In this document: positions 8,664 to 16,633 of the stretch, piece by piece
Layout of the letters: each line of letters begins with the position of its first letter
How positions within the stretch are numbered: position 1 is the first letter of the stretch
Assembly (NCBI RefSeq): GCF_000331305.1
Contig: NZ_KB217478.1
Span: 738,904-802,903, forward strand
Length of the DNA stretch: 64,000 bases
From: Calothrix sp. PCC 7103
GTDB taxonomy: Bacteria > Cyanobacteriota > Cyanobacteriia > Cyanobacteriales > Nostocaceae
Direction of reading: 5' to 3'
Notes under the pieces: model-generated
Seen by the model: only the letters and a program-made list of their open reading frames with translations
Told to the model about the DNA's origin: nothing
Databases searched by the model: none
Translations under genes and position numbers: made by a program

Positions 8664-8838
8664 CTACAATGGCTATAAGCAGGTAATTTCGTTAACCTAG
8701 AATCTTTTAAACCACAACAACTAATTCAAATTATTCAACGTAGAATCAGCAACTCCTCAAACTTAGAAAACAATACTAGTTTACTAGTAGACAGTATTAG
8801 CTCAGATACGTCTATATATATCTGAAAGCTTCGGATAA
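8664..8838 (+). pseudogene. Degenerate duplicate of the 3' end of the zinc-ribbon gene
   Basis: This segment repeats, with substitutions and small gaps, the last 175 or so bases of the preceding gene (about 8369-8542). Shared stretches include AAGCAGGTAATTTCGTTAA, GAATCTTTTAAACCACA and AGCTCAGATAC, ending in the same SFG-like codons. The frame is broken and there is no start. It is a partial tandem duplication now decaying. The rest of the 490-base gap (8543-9032) holds the repeat cluster above and presumably the promoter of the next gene; nothing else was seen. Confidence 0.85.
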
Positions 8839-9032
8839 TCACGCAATTTTTCAGAATCAGAGGTTGGTGCCTGCTAGCTTCATGTTAAGTTATGTTACAG
8901 TAATTTTAAGTTATGTATTAAAATTAAAAAAAATATTAATAAGATGAAATAATTAAAGAGTTAGTAAATTGTACGTATAATTTTAACTTTTGTCAGGTTA
9001 AAAATCATGTAATACCAGGAAAAGTTTTTGCC

Positions 9033-11033
9033 ATGAAAATTTTAATTGTGGAAGATGATGGATTTGTCTCAGAGGCGCTTACAGCCATTCTTTGCAATCA
9101 AAATTACGTCGTTGAGGTAGCGAATAACGGCTTATCGGGTTGGGAGTTAATTGAAAACTTTGATTACGATTTATTGCTTCTCGATGTCATGCTACCCAAG
9201 CTAGATGGGATTAGCTTATGTCGGCAAATACGTGCTCATGGTTTGCTCGTTCCAATCCTTTTAATAACTGGTCGAGATAGCAGTCACGAAAAAGCTATTG
9301 GACTTGACGCTGGTGCAGATGATTATTTAGTTAAACCGTTCGACGTTGAAGAGCTTGTTGCTCGTGTTCGTGCGCTACTACGTCGAGGAGGAGTCACTTC
9401 ACAACCTATTCTGGAGTGGGGTAAATTACGGCTTGACCCCACAAGCTGCGAGGTTAGTTATGACGACCAATTAGTGCCTTTAACTCCTAAAGAGTATGCA
9501 TTATTAGAGCTTTTTTTGCGAAACAGCCGACGGGTGTTTAGCTGCGGTATGATTTTGGAGCATCTGTGGTCTTACGAAGATACTCCTGGTGAGGAAGCAG
9601 TTCGTACTCATATTAAAGGTTTGCGGCAGAAGTTAAAAGAGAAAGGCGCCTCTAGTAGTTTAATTGAAACGGTGTACGGTATAGGCTATCGTCTAAAGTC
9701 GCAGTCAGAAAGTAGTGGAAGTAAACAGAAGGATGCTTACGAATTACAAGGACATCCAGCATCTCATCCCAAATCCGAGTCAAAATTGCAAGAAACTGCT
9801 TTGGCTATAAATAAAGTTTGGCAGAAATTCAAAGGGCGAGTTGCCGAACAGGTTAATATATTAGAAGAAGCATCTCAAGCATTAGTTCAAAATTCTTTAA
9901 ATCAAGAATTGCATTGCCAAGCGAAAAAAGAAGCGCATACGTTAGCAGGTTCGCTTGGTACTTTTGGCTTTCCAGAAGGTTCCAATATTGCACGCGAAAT
10001 AGAAAGATTACTCAAAGCAGAAACTATTTCATTAAATAATGCCGTACAACTTGGTGCCTTAATAAAAGCTTTACAGCGAGAAATCAAGCTAGAACCACAG
10101 CATTCTCAATATACTACTGATGCAATACCGTTTCAGGAGCATTCGCTTATTTTAGCTGTAGACGATGACCCAAAGATATTAGAATTACTACAAACTTTAC
10201 TTACACCTTGGGGACTTAGAGTCAAAACTCTTGCCGAACCGCGCGCATTTTGGGAAACTCTGGAAGCAGTCAAGCCAGATTTATTAATTTTAGATGTAGA
10301 AATGCCTGGGGTCAGTGGTATTGAACTTTGCTCTTCAGTGCGTAATCATCCTCATTGGAGTGAGTTACCAATTCTATTTTTAACGGTTCATAACGATACA
10401 AATATTGTTACTCAAGTTTTTAGTGTTGGTGCTGATGATTTTGTTAGTAAACCGTTCGTTGGTCCCGAACTTGTCACCCGAATTATCAATCGTTTGGAGC
10501 GGATAAAATTAGTTCGGCGAATGGCACAACTAGAAAATCAACGACTGGCGCTCTTTTTGGAAGCTGCTGAAATAGGTATTTGGGACTGGAATATATTGAT
10601 TAACCAAATAAGTTGGTCAGAAACTCACGAACGCTTGTTCGGTATGACTCCCGGATCATTTGATGGTACTTTTGACACTTTTATAAATTGCGTTCTAAAA
10701 TCTGACCGGGAAAGTTTACATTCAAAAATCAACCAGGTTCGCTCAGAACATACTAAGTACCATCATGAGTTTCGTATTGTCTGGCAAGACGGTAGCATTC
10801 ACTGGATTGAAGCGCGAGGTCAATTTTACTATAACGATGCAGGCGAAGCAATGCGAATGCTAGGTACGGTTACTGACATTAGTACACGTAAAAAAATTGA
10901 AGCTGATTTACGCAAATCTAAGGATGAGTTAGAAAGAAAAGTAGCAGAACGCGCTAGGGAATTAATTCGGGTGAATGAACACTTGCTTGAATTAAATGAG
11001 CGATACTCGCGCGCAGCCAGCTTTACAAAATAA
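9033..11033 (+). CDS. Multidomain response regulator: REC, OmpR winged helix, Hpt, REC, PAS
   Basis: 666 residues. The first receiver spans residues 1-115 with phosphoacceptor D51 (LLLLDVMLP) and switch Lys in DDYLVKPF. An OmpR/PhoB DNA-binding winged helix follows (about 128-225). Next is an Hpt-like helical domain (about 255-350, AHTLAGSLGTFGF). A second receiver is at about 370-490 (LILDVEMPG, DDFVSKPF), and a PAS/PAC domain at about 505-630 (EIGIWDWN, then GTVTDISTRKK). It ends in a coiled coil (ELERKVAERARELI) with NERYSRAAS, which in relatives leads into a further PAS and kinase module, but here a stop follows. It probably both binds DNA and relays phosphate from an unlinked kinase. The abrupt end suggests truncation. 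Confidence 0.88.
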   Translation: MKILIVEDDGFVSEALTAILCNQNYVVEVANNGLSGWELIENFDYDLLLLDVMLPKLDGISLCRQIRAHGLLVPILLITGRDSSHEKAIGLDAGADDYLVKPFDVEELVARVRALLRRGGVTSQPILEWGKLRLDPTSCEVSYDDQLVPLTPKEYALLELFLRNSRRVFSCGMILEHLWSYEDTPGEEAVRTHIKGLRQKLKEKGASSSLIETVYGIGYRLKSQSESSGSKQKDAYELQGHPASHPKSESKLQETALAINKVWQKFKGRVAEQVNILEEASQALVQNSLNQELHCQAKKEAHTLAGSLGTFGFPEGSNIAREIERLLKAETISLNNAVQLGALIKALQREIKLEPQHSQYTTDAIPFQEHSLILAVDDDPKILELLQTLLTPWGLRVKTLAEPRAFWETLEAVKPDLLILDVEMPGVSGIELCSSVRNHPHWSELPILFLTVHNDTNIVTQVFSVGADDFVSKPFVGPELVTRIINRLERIKLVRRMAQLENQRLALFLEAAEIGIWDWNILINQISWSETHERLFGMTPGSFDGTFDTFINCVLKSDRESLHSKINQVRSEHTKYHHEFRIVWQDGSIHWIEARGQFYYNDAGEAMRMLGTVTDISTRKKIEADLRKSKDELERKVAERARELIRVNEHLLELNERYSRAASFTK

Positions 11034-11167
11034 AATTAATTTTGACAAAGATATGAATAAGTATAAATTATAATTACAAATTGCATCTTCACAAGTTCCT
11101 CAAGTTTTTGTTCTAATTTAAAAAGAGAGTAATCTAAATCAAACTCACACGTACAAAGGGGTTAAAT

Positions 11168-11341
11168 ATGACGAATCCTAATACAAATGGAATTTTACAA
11201 GCAGTAAAACAAGTACCTCAAAAAATTATTACCTACCTTTCCGGTGCAGTGTCTAGAATTTTTGCTCCTAGAGATGATGATTTCCCTGAAACAGGAGTTC
11301 AACCGTTTGAAGGTGAGCCAAGTGAGAAGAAACATTATTAA
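11168..11341 (+). CDS. Small conserved cyanobacterial protein, 57 residues
   Basis: A short gene beginning MTNPNTNGIL, with the Shine-Dalgarno AAAGGGG 7 bases before the ATG. It has an amphipathic helix-like middle (VKQVPQKIITYLSGAVSRIF) and an acidic tail ending EPSEKKHY. The composition and good ribosome site support a real gene. It resembles short cyanobacterial proteins of unknown role, but I cannot name the family. No cysteines, signal peptide or membrane span. Confidence 0.7.
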   Translation: MTNPNTNGILQAVKQVPQKIITYLSGAVSRIFAPRDDDFPETGVQPFEGEPSEKKHY

Positions 11342-11410
11342 TTCAGACAATAAAACATTTGATCAATGCTTCAAATAATGTCAACAATAATATAGTGTTA
11401 TTTGTAACAT

Positions 11411-11440
11411 TGTAGAGACTCCATTAATGGAGTCTCTACA
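11411..11440. repeat. 30-bp perfect palindrome, GTAGAGAC family, copy 2
   Basis: Each 15-base arm reads TGTAGAGACTCCATT, and the second half is its exact reverse complement. It lies between two small plus-strand genes. It could act as a hairpin terminator for the 57-residue gene, though no clear T tract follows. Confidence 0.8.
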
Positions 11441-11505
11441 CAATATCTTGTCTCTATAAAATAATTAATTTTTTAACAATATTTACAAAAATTGGGTAAC
11501 GAGCA

Positions 11506-11745
11506 ATGGGACAATATTACAAATTTGTAAATACTACCAGACAACAAGAATCAACTATCTCACTCCCCTTTAATTTTGGGCTATCATGGGCAAAAAGTTT
11601 GGAACGTTTGTCTGACGAAGAATTAAAAGAAAAATTTGACTACGTTATAGAGAATAACAATTGGCGCCAAGAGGATGAAGTAATTGCTATTGGAGATTAC
11701 GGAAACATTATATATTCTCCAAAGAGTAAGAATAAACAATTTTGA
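11506..11745 (+). CDS. Small hypothetical protein starting MGQYYK
   Basis: 79 residues. The start MGQYYKFVN resembles a group of short bacterial proteins with the same opening whose function is unknown. The protein is polar and aromatic-rich, with a helical middle (SLERLSDEELKEKFDYVIENN) and no signal peptide or span. It contains a GGCGCC site like its neighbours. Function not inferred. Confidence 0.6.
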   Translation: MGQYYKFVNTTRQQESTISLPFNFGLSWAKSLERLSDEELKEKFDYVIENNNWRQEDEVIAIGDYGNIIYSPKSKNKQF

Positions 11746-11769
11746 TAAGCTATTCGGTGTGGTTAATAT

Positions 11770-11958
11770 CTATACAGCAGACCTTGTTCGTCTTTTACTA
11801 AACAACCACGTAATTAATGCACCCAAACCAAAAATATTTACCACTGAGTGCATCTCAAAAATTTGGGTACGATAACCATTCATTTGGGCATAGCAACCTG
11901 CTGCCAGTCCAGCAATGCCTGCACCAATGATAATGATGTCGGTTGAGGAACTTTTCAT
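11770..11958 (-). pseudogene. N-terminal fragment of a FAD/NAD(P)-binding oxidoreductase
   Basis: 62-residue frame. Residues 1-39 (MKSSSTDIIIIGAGIAGLAA, then MNGYRTQIFEMHS) form a clear dinucleotide-binding beta-alpha-beta with GAGIAG and the acidic end of strand 2, as in phytoene-dehydrogenase-like amine oxidases. The remaining residues (from about 11843 downwards) do not continue the family and the frame closes. Several hundred residues are missing, so this is a gene relic rather than a working enzyme. Confidence 0.75.
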
Positions 11959-11995
11959 AAGTGATAGTACTTAAGTTTTCCAAAAATTGTTGACC

Positions 11996-12190
11996 TTAAA
12001 AGCTCCTCTGCAACCAGTCAAAAATTTGGTCTAATTGACTTAAAGTTACCAAACCATACTGCCATAAAATTATTGGTAAGGAACTAGGGGTTTGCTCTGG
12101 GTGCCGTAATGCCAATTGCAAATCCGATGCTGGAATTGCCAGGTCTTCCTGCAAAAAGCCGATTAACTCAATCATTCTAGTAGTTTCCAT
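11996..12190 (-). CDS. DUF2949 family protein
   Basis: 64 residues from ATG 12190, which has AGGGG about 8 bases upstream; an upstream ATG at 12205 would add five residues. The pattern MIELIGFLQEDLAIP, followed by ALRHPEQTPSSLPIILWQYGLV and LDQIFDWL, fits the small cyanobacterial DUF2949 family of unknown function. It has its own upstream region with the element at 12236-12255, shared with the nitroreductase gene. Confidence 0.75.
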   Translation of the reverse strand: METTRMIELIGFLQEDLAIPASDLQLALRHPEQTPSSLPIILWQYGLVTLSQLDQIFDWLQRSF

Positions 12191-12235
12191 GTTACTACCC
12201 CTCATGAATGTTGTATTGTCAGATTATGTGAAAAG

Positions 12236-12255
12236 TTTGAGGAAGTTGTGAGAAT
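12236..12255 (-). promoter_or_regulatory. Shared 20-bp upstream element, copy 1
   Basis: TTTGAGGAAGTTGTGAGAAT lies 46 bases upstream of the DUF2949 start. The same element with 18/20 identity occurs at 15331-15350 upstream of the nitroreductase gene, in the same orientation relative to the gene. A regulator-binding site or conserved promoter segment is inference. Confidence 0.5.
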
Positions 12256-12269
12256 TGTCAATTTTATGT

Positions 12270-12794
12270 TCACGTTTTATTTGATGTTGTCATCACAAAT
12301 CTTTTATGTTTTGTGAGTATCTGTTCTTGTACAACCAACACGCTTGCGGGAGCGTGATGAAGAACATAACTACTGACGCTACCAAGCAAAATTTCTGTAA
12401 TCCCTCTGTGCCCTCTGCGACCTAATATAATTAAATCTGCACCCCATGACTCTGCTAAACTGCAAATCTGTTTACCAACTTCTCCAAATCCATGTTTAAA
12501 TTGTGCGGGAATTTTTTTGATATTGGCTTGCTGGCAGCAACTTTCTAGCCAACTATCAACTTGTTGAATTTCGTGGAGTAAGTTTTGTTGGTACTGTTTG
12601 TGCAAAGCACCGTACATATCAACATCTCCAATAGTGCCAACAGATAAAAACGGCTCATTTAGTTTATTGCTATTAATGCAATGAAAGAACATTAACTGGC
12701 TTACGTATTTCTGAGCTATTCCCAATGCTTCTTCAAAAACAATGCAAGTTTGTGGCGATTTATCGAGAGCAACCAAAATTTTGTTGTAAATCAT
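12270..12794 (-). CDS. Universal stress protein (UspA family)
   Basis: 174 residues, single Usp domain. It starts MIYNKILVALDKS (ATP-binding aspartate in strand 1) and keeps the nucleotide-binding signature GRRGHRGITEILLGSVSSYV with the G-2x-G-9x-G(S/T) spacing, so it probably binds ATP. An extra basic tail follows VLVVQEQ. A strong ribosome site (GAGGAAA) lies 7 bases before the ATG. It sits in a minus-strand group with an Acg-type nitroreductase. That pairing recalls hypoxia/dormancy regulons such as DosR, which is inference here. Confidence 0.9.
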   Translation of the reverse strand: MIYNKILVALDKSPQTCIVFEEALGIAQKYVSQLMFFHCINSNKLNEPFLSVGTIGDVDMYGALHKQYQQNLLHEIQQVDSWLESCCQQANIKKIPAQFKHGFGEVGKQICSLAESWGADLIILGRRGHRGITEILLGSVSSYVLHHAPASVLVVQEQILTKHKRFVMTTSNKT

Positions 12795-13019
12795 GATATT
12801 TCCTCGCTACTTGATTATAATTATATTTTTCCTCAAAAACCCCTAAATGTCACATTTCTGCAATAAATTGATACTTTTTCAATTCTTAGCTTTCTTTACT
12901 TACAAAAACATCACATTTGTTACTTATCTTAAAGATTAACTTTGCAACAGATACAACGGATGAGTTATTGGTTATAAGCAGTGTTCCTACCTTGGTCAAA
13001 TAATAAGTGATTAGATTGT

Positions 13020-13853
13020 TTAGTTAAACTTGGCTTGCTCAATTGTGGCAAGGAAAAACTCTGAGTAACGGTATTGAGCAAACCACCAGCCCAAACTAAC
13101 CTGGGATGGAATTGTATATCCTGCAAATGTTTGTTCTTGCTGAATTTCTCCACCAAAGGGAATGTAAGTGTAAGTACCATCTTCTTTGTGTTCTCCCCAA
13201 CGTGGGAAAGATAACTTTAGCAGCTTACCGTTGGAGTCTATAAAGAGTGTCAGCGTTACTGGTTCACCGTCAATCTTTAGATTAGCTTGAATAGTGTTCT
13301 CATCAATTGCCTTCCAACTTACACCACGCTGTGGTAGCAAACCAGAAGGTAGCCAAACCATTTCTCCAGCTAATCGTCCAATCGCAGAGCGGTTAGTATC
13401 AGGATTTTGGACATTTACGAAGGGAACTAATCCCCAAAGCGAAAACCGCATTCGACCCAAACCATTAATATAGTAATCACTTCCTCGCATTTGTGAAAGA
13501 GGCCTACCAATGGCTGCTTTCCAAACAAATCCTTTTTTATCTGAAATTATCTCTTCACCTACCATTGGCAACCACGGTTTGTCTTGACTGAGCCTAAAAT
13601 TACCACTCATTTTTAGATTGACTCCAGAAGCAAGAGGAGTTCCGGGTGCAATGGTATGCAAAAAATAACGTTGCACGGGAGCAGGTAATTCTGCAACCAT
13701 TTCTTTAGTAAAATTATTTTTTGAGTCAGGTGAAGTTGAAAGTGCTTGCCAAATCCGACTAACTTCTTGGTTATTCCTTACTTGCACAATAACTAAAGTG
13801 AGGAATGCGCTTGCCAGCAATACAGCAATACCAAGTAAAATTTTGGCTATCAT
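13020..13853 (-). CDS. DUF6544-like membrane-anchored protein
   Basis: 277 residues from ATG 13853, chosen because AGAGGGG lies about 9 bases upstream; an upstream ATG at 13889 has no such signal. The N-terminal hydrophobic segment (MIAKILLGIAVLLASAFLTL) is a signal anchor. The body has the sequence MVAELPAPVQRYF, characteristic of a widespread uncharacterised family, then FVWKAAIG, MRFSLWGLVPF, GRLAGEMVWLPSGLLP and IPSQVSLGWW. The likely fold is a beta-rich exported domain. No catalytic residues are known. It is part of the minus-strand stress-type gene group. Confidence 0.7.
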   Translation of the reverse strand: MIAKILLGIAVLLASAFLTLVIVQVRNNQEVSRIWQALSTSPDSKNNFTKEMVAELPAPVQRYFLHTIAPGTPLASGVNLKMSGNFRLSQDKPWLPMVGEEIISDKKGFVWKAAIGRPLSQMRGSDYYINGLGRMRFSLWGLVPFVNVQNPDTNRSAIGRLAGEMVWLPSGLLPQRGVSWKAIDENTIQANLKIDGEPVTLTLFIDSNGKLLKLSFPRWGEHKEDGTYTYIPFGGEIQQEQTFAGYTIPSQVSLGWWFAQYRYSEFFLATIEQAKFN

Positions 13854-13961
13854 TTTTCTGACCCCTCTATTTTTATACTCTGTATGCATTTAGCCTTAGC
13901 ACTCAATTACTTAATTTGAGTAATTTGTAAAGCTCGTTGCTGCGGATGCTATTGTTTTTAC

Positions 13962-14153
13962 CTAGATGTCAACATTTATTTGTTCAATTTGTCTTGCAGC
14001 TTTCTCCCATAATTTTGCCAAAGTCTCGTCTTCCCAATTATTTCTAAGGTTTTCTGCCTTTTTATGGCAAATTCGCTCTAGCAACTCTAAAATGGCGCCT
14101 AATGTAAACTTATCAACTAATGCCTCTAAAGAATCCATCGCTTCTTTTTTCAT
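13962..14153 (-). CDS. Small helical hypothetical protein
   Basis: 63 residues, all-helical by pattern: MDSLEALVDKFTLGAILELL, ERICHKKAENLRNNWEDETL, then AKLWEKAARQIEQI. Short proteins with this VDKFTL...LERIC...KAEHLR layout recur in cyanobacteria with unknown role. It lies between the DUF6544-like gene and the nitroreductase on the same strand. The opposite-strand frame of similar length is judged a shadow. Confidence 0.65.
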   Translation of the reverse strand: MKKEAMDSLEALVDKFTLGAILELLERICHKKAENLRNNWEDETLAKLWEKAARQIEQINVDI

Positions 14154-14229
14154 AACAGATACCTCACTTTGAAGATGGGCTGTAATTGCTGCTGTTGCAG
14201 GGTAAGGCTTTCGTCAAATGCTTATTTTT

Positions 14230-15264
14230 TCAATTAGATACAACCTCATCAACTGTTCGCCTTGGTGTTGGCTTCGTTTCTAACCCAAACCCTAAACGGA
14301 GGATAATTTGTGGATAGCCTTTATCACCAAGAATCTTGCTCAGTTGACTTCTTAATTCTGGCACTTGAACTGGTTGATTCAAAAAAGATGCAAATAATTT
14401 AACTACTTGTGCCCTTAATAACACCCGTTCTAGTGCTTGCCCAGCTGCTATCCAATCGGCAGGTTTATCAGAGTCTGTAGTTAAAATTACAATTGCAGGT
14501 GAGCATTCTAAAAGTTTCCGACTACGTTCTGCAACTGAATAACCCATATTCAGAGTTCGTAAGACAAGAGCAAACAAGGGCGTAGCAAATTCAAAGTGTT
14601 CATCTATACCATGAGTATAAATTGGAAGACCATCATGACTTTTGCTGGTACTAGGACGCACCCAAGTTGCTAGTTCGTTACGAAAATTTGGGTCTGCCAT
14701 TTGCAAGTGGTCGCCTTGTGCAATTAATTCTGTAACGGAAGCGCGCAAAATGTCACCTTTGACAATTTGTAAATTAGCACCTTCAGATATTGCATCTTTT
14801 TGCAAAGTTTTAAGCAGTGTTTCTGGAACATTCCAATCTTGATAATCGTGTCTGTTTGTATGTCTTTTTTTCATTGCTTGGAACAGTAACTTTCCGTCAG
14901 TAGTTTCCCCTAATGAATGACCCAATTCGATACAAGCTAGCAAATCTGGATTTGTGGGGTCAGCAAAAGTCTTAATTTTACCTGTGTAGCCAAAGTGATG
15001 CAAGGCTATACGCAAGTTAAAAAGCGCTGCTCCGCAACTGATTATCAATTCCCGACCATCTGGGTCTGCAACGGGTAAACTACGAGTGCGGTCAGCAAGT
15101 AAGTATATGACGCCTGAATCAATTTTAAAGCACCACGGTTGGGTATTGTGACTTGAAGGCGCCAATATTGCGTAGTTCAAAATAAACTTGAGTTTTTCCT
15201 CTGGTGTTCCAGTTGCAGGAAAATCTGTGTCTTGGACATTCCAAATATCAGTTTTCATAAACAT
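14230..15264 (-). CDS. Acg-type nitroreductase family protein
   Basis: 344 residues, longer than simple nitroreductases and fitting the Acg (Rv2032-like) double-length family. Visible features are LAPSSHNTQPW near residue 35 (the FMN-phosphate contact region of nitroreductases), ADPDGRELIISCGAALFNL, KKRHTNR, and a second half with WIAAGQALERVLLRA and the closing LRLGFG plus PRR. It probably binds flavin; in Mycobacterium the relative may sequester flavin rather than reduce substrates. GGGG about 8 bases before the ATG serves as ribosome site. The element at 15331-15350 lies upstream. Confidence 0.85.
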   Translation of the reverse strand: MFMKTDIWNVQDTDFPATGTPEEKLKFILNYAILAPSSHNTQPWCFKIDSGVIYLLADRTRSLPVADPDGRELIISCGAALFNLRIALHHFGYTGKIKTFADPTNPDLLACIELGHSLGETTDGKLLFQAMKKRHTNRHDYQDWNVPETLLKTLQKDAISEGANLQIVKGDILRASVTELIAQGDHLQMADPNFRNELATWVRPSTSKSHDGLPIYTHGIDEHFEFATPLFALVLRTLNMGYSVAERSRKLLECSPAIVILTTDSDKPADWIAAGQALERVLLRAQVVKLFASFLNQPVQVPELRSQLSKILGDKGYPQIILRLGFGLETKPTPRRTVDEVVSN

Positions 15265-15330
15265 TTTGAAGTCCCCATTACTAACTTATAATCGCTCATC
15301 CGCTTCACAACTCTGTTTATACGCAGATAA

Positions 15331-15350
15331 TTTGAGGAACTTGTGAGGAT
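15331..15350 (-). promoter_or_regulatory. Shared 20-bp upstream element, copy 2
   Basis: TTTGAGGAACTTGTGAGGAT is 67 bases upstream of the nitroreductase start and differs at two positions from the copy upstream of the DUF2949 gene (12236-12255). Confidence 0.5.
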
Positions 15351-15516
15351 AATATTTTTAATAACCATCCCCAAGTTTTGCGAAATATTGAGTAATGTTA
15401 CAGATTATATATCTCTAAAATGGCGCCTAACCAGATTGATGAATACAAAAAAAACCAGATATTTCACTGAGTTCAGAAGGTTATGTCGGTTTATTTAAGT
15501 CATGGGTGTTGTCTGC

Positions 15517-15618
15517 CTAATTGAGAGCATTAATTAGGTAGTCAAAGTAAGTTCCTACTTCGCTAGCATCTTCGGAAGGCAACAGCGAGCTAGCAATGTT
15601 CTTCATAGCACGGACACC
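15517..15618 (-). pseudogene. Relic of an allophycocyanin-alpha-like gene (C-terminal end only)
   Basis: A 33-residue frame, too short for ordinary gene finding, reads GVRAMKNIASSLLPSEDASE and then VGTYFDYLINALN before a TAG stop. It follows the C-terminal helix of ApcA-type phycobiliproteins (GVRAMKxVAxSLL...EDAAE.xYFDY). The chromophore-binding region and the rest of the globin fold are missing, and a stop lies just upstream in frame. No phycobilisome gene is nearby. The rest of the 437-base gap (15265-15701) shows nothing else convincing. Confidence 0.75.
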
Positions 15619-15701
15619 TCAGTTAAAAATACGTAATTTTATTCAAAAATCAAACCACTAGGTTATTATTAGATGTTTCACTACGAGACTTATGACATTG
15701 T

Positions 15702-16457
15702 TTAATTATTTTTTAATGGCAGTAGGATTAATTTGAGTATATTTAGGTCATGCTTGTGTTGAGATAAACCTAGCTTGATTTTTTCTGGATACTTTGGATA
15801 TGAGTAAGATTTAAAGATTTTATCCCAAAATGAGAAAAAACTTGCATAGTTAGATTGACTGTCTTCAAATACCTGTGAGTGGTGTAACCGATGAAAGTTT
15901 GGTGTTACAATCACGTGACTCAATAATTTATCGATTTTTTTAGGTATTGCCCAATTACTATGGTGAAAAACTAATTCGATAGCTAGTGTCAATTCATATA
16001 TCAGTAAATGTAATGGTTGAATGCCGAATAACCATACTAATAAAAGTTTAGGTATATTAGATGAAATGACTTCGACTGTGTGAAAGCGGTATGCTGTCGA
16101 TGTATTCATCGAAATTTCTGTATGGTGAACTTTGTGAAATCTCCACGCAAATGAAACGCTGTGCATCATGCGATGCCATACATATAAATATAAATCAAGC
16201 AATACAAAAGATATACATATTGACAACCAAGGTAGTTTGATATGTTGCAAAAAGCCATACCATACTTTCTGGCGCCATATCCAATGTAAAGCGGCTGCTA
16301 TTGTCAAGCTATTTGCTGTAATATTGATAATACCCAAGAGAACATTAGGGTAAGTTCTTTGGTTGAAAGTAGATTTGAAATTAAAAAAAGGAAAGATATT
16401 CTCTAGAAAACAGAATATCAAAACACTACTAATAATAGTCAGCGATTGCCAATCCAT
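15702..16457 (-). CDS. Sterol desaturase / fatty acid hydroxylase superfamily protein
   Basis: 251 residues, membrane protein with about four hydrophobic helices. It carries the histidine boxes of the di-iron membrane oxygenases: HRMMH, HKVHH and HRLHH, plus the conserved HHSNW stretch. Such enzymes hydroxylate or desaturate lipids, sterols or carotenoids at the membrane. The substrate cannot be told from sequence; the carotenoid oxygenase 2.4 kb away is on the same strand but not in an operon with it. Confidence 0.88.
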   Translation of the reverse strand: MDWQSLTIISSVLIFCFLENIFPFFNFKSTFNQRTYPNVLLGIINITANSLTIAAALHWIWRQKVWYGFLQHIKLPWLSICISFVLLDLYLYVWHRMMHSVSFAWRFHKVHHTEISMNTSTAYRFHTVEVISSNIPKLLLVWLFGIQPLHLLIYELTLAIELVFHHSNWAIPKKIDKLLSHVIVTPNFHRLHHSQVFEDSQSNYASFFSFWDKIFKSYSYPKYPEKIKLGLSQHKHDLNILKLILLPLKNN

Positions 16458-16633
16458 TTTTGAATACCATCTCCTATGACTCAGGTATTAACGAGTCAAT
16501 TTTGTTACTAATGTTTGATTGCTTCTTTCTCCGTTATAACCCCTATTTTATTTTTCGACACCTATACGTGCTTGCATATCGCATCTGAAAAATATATTCT
16601 CTGAATCACAGGTTATTATATTCACTTTGTTAT

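Noticed and set aside
12965-13180. Minus-strand frame overlapping the end of the DUF6544-like gene
   Set aside because: Out-of-frame overlap with a well-supported gene and no ribosome site.
14642-14842. Plus-strand frame opposite the nitroreductase
   Set aside because: Shadow frame with no independent support; the minus-strand gene is clear.
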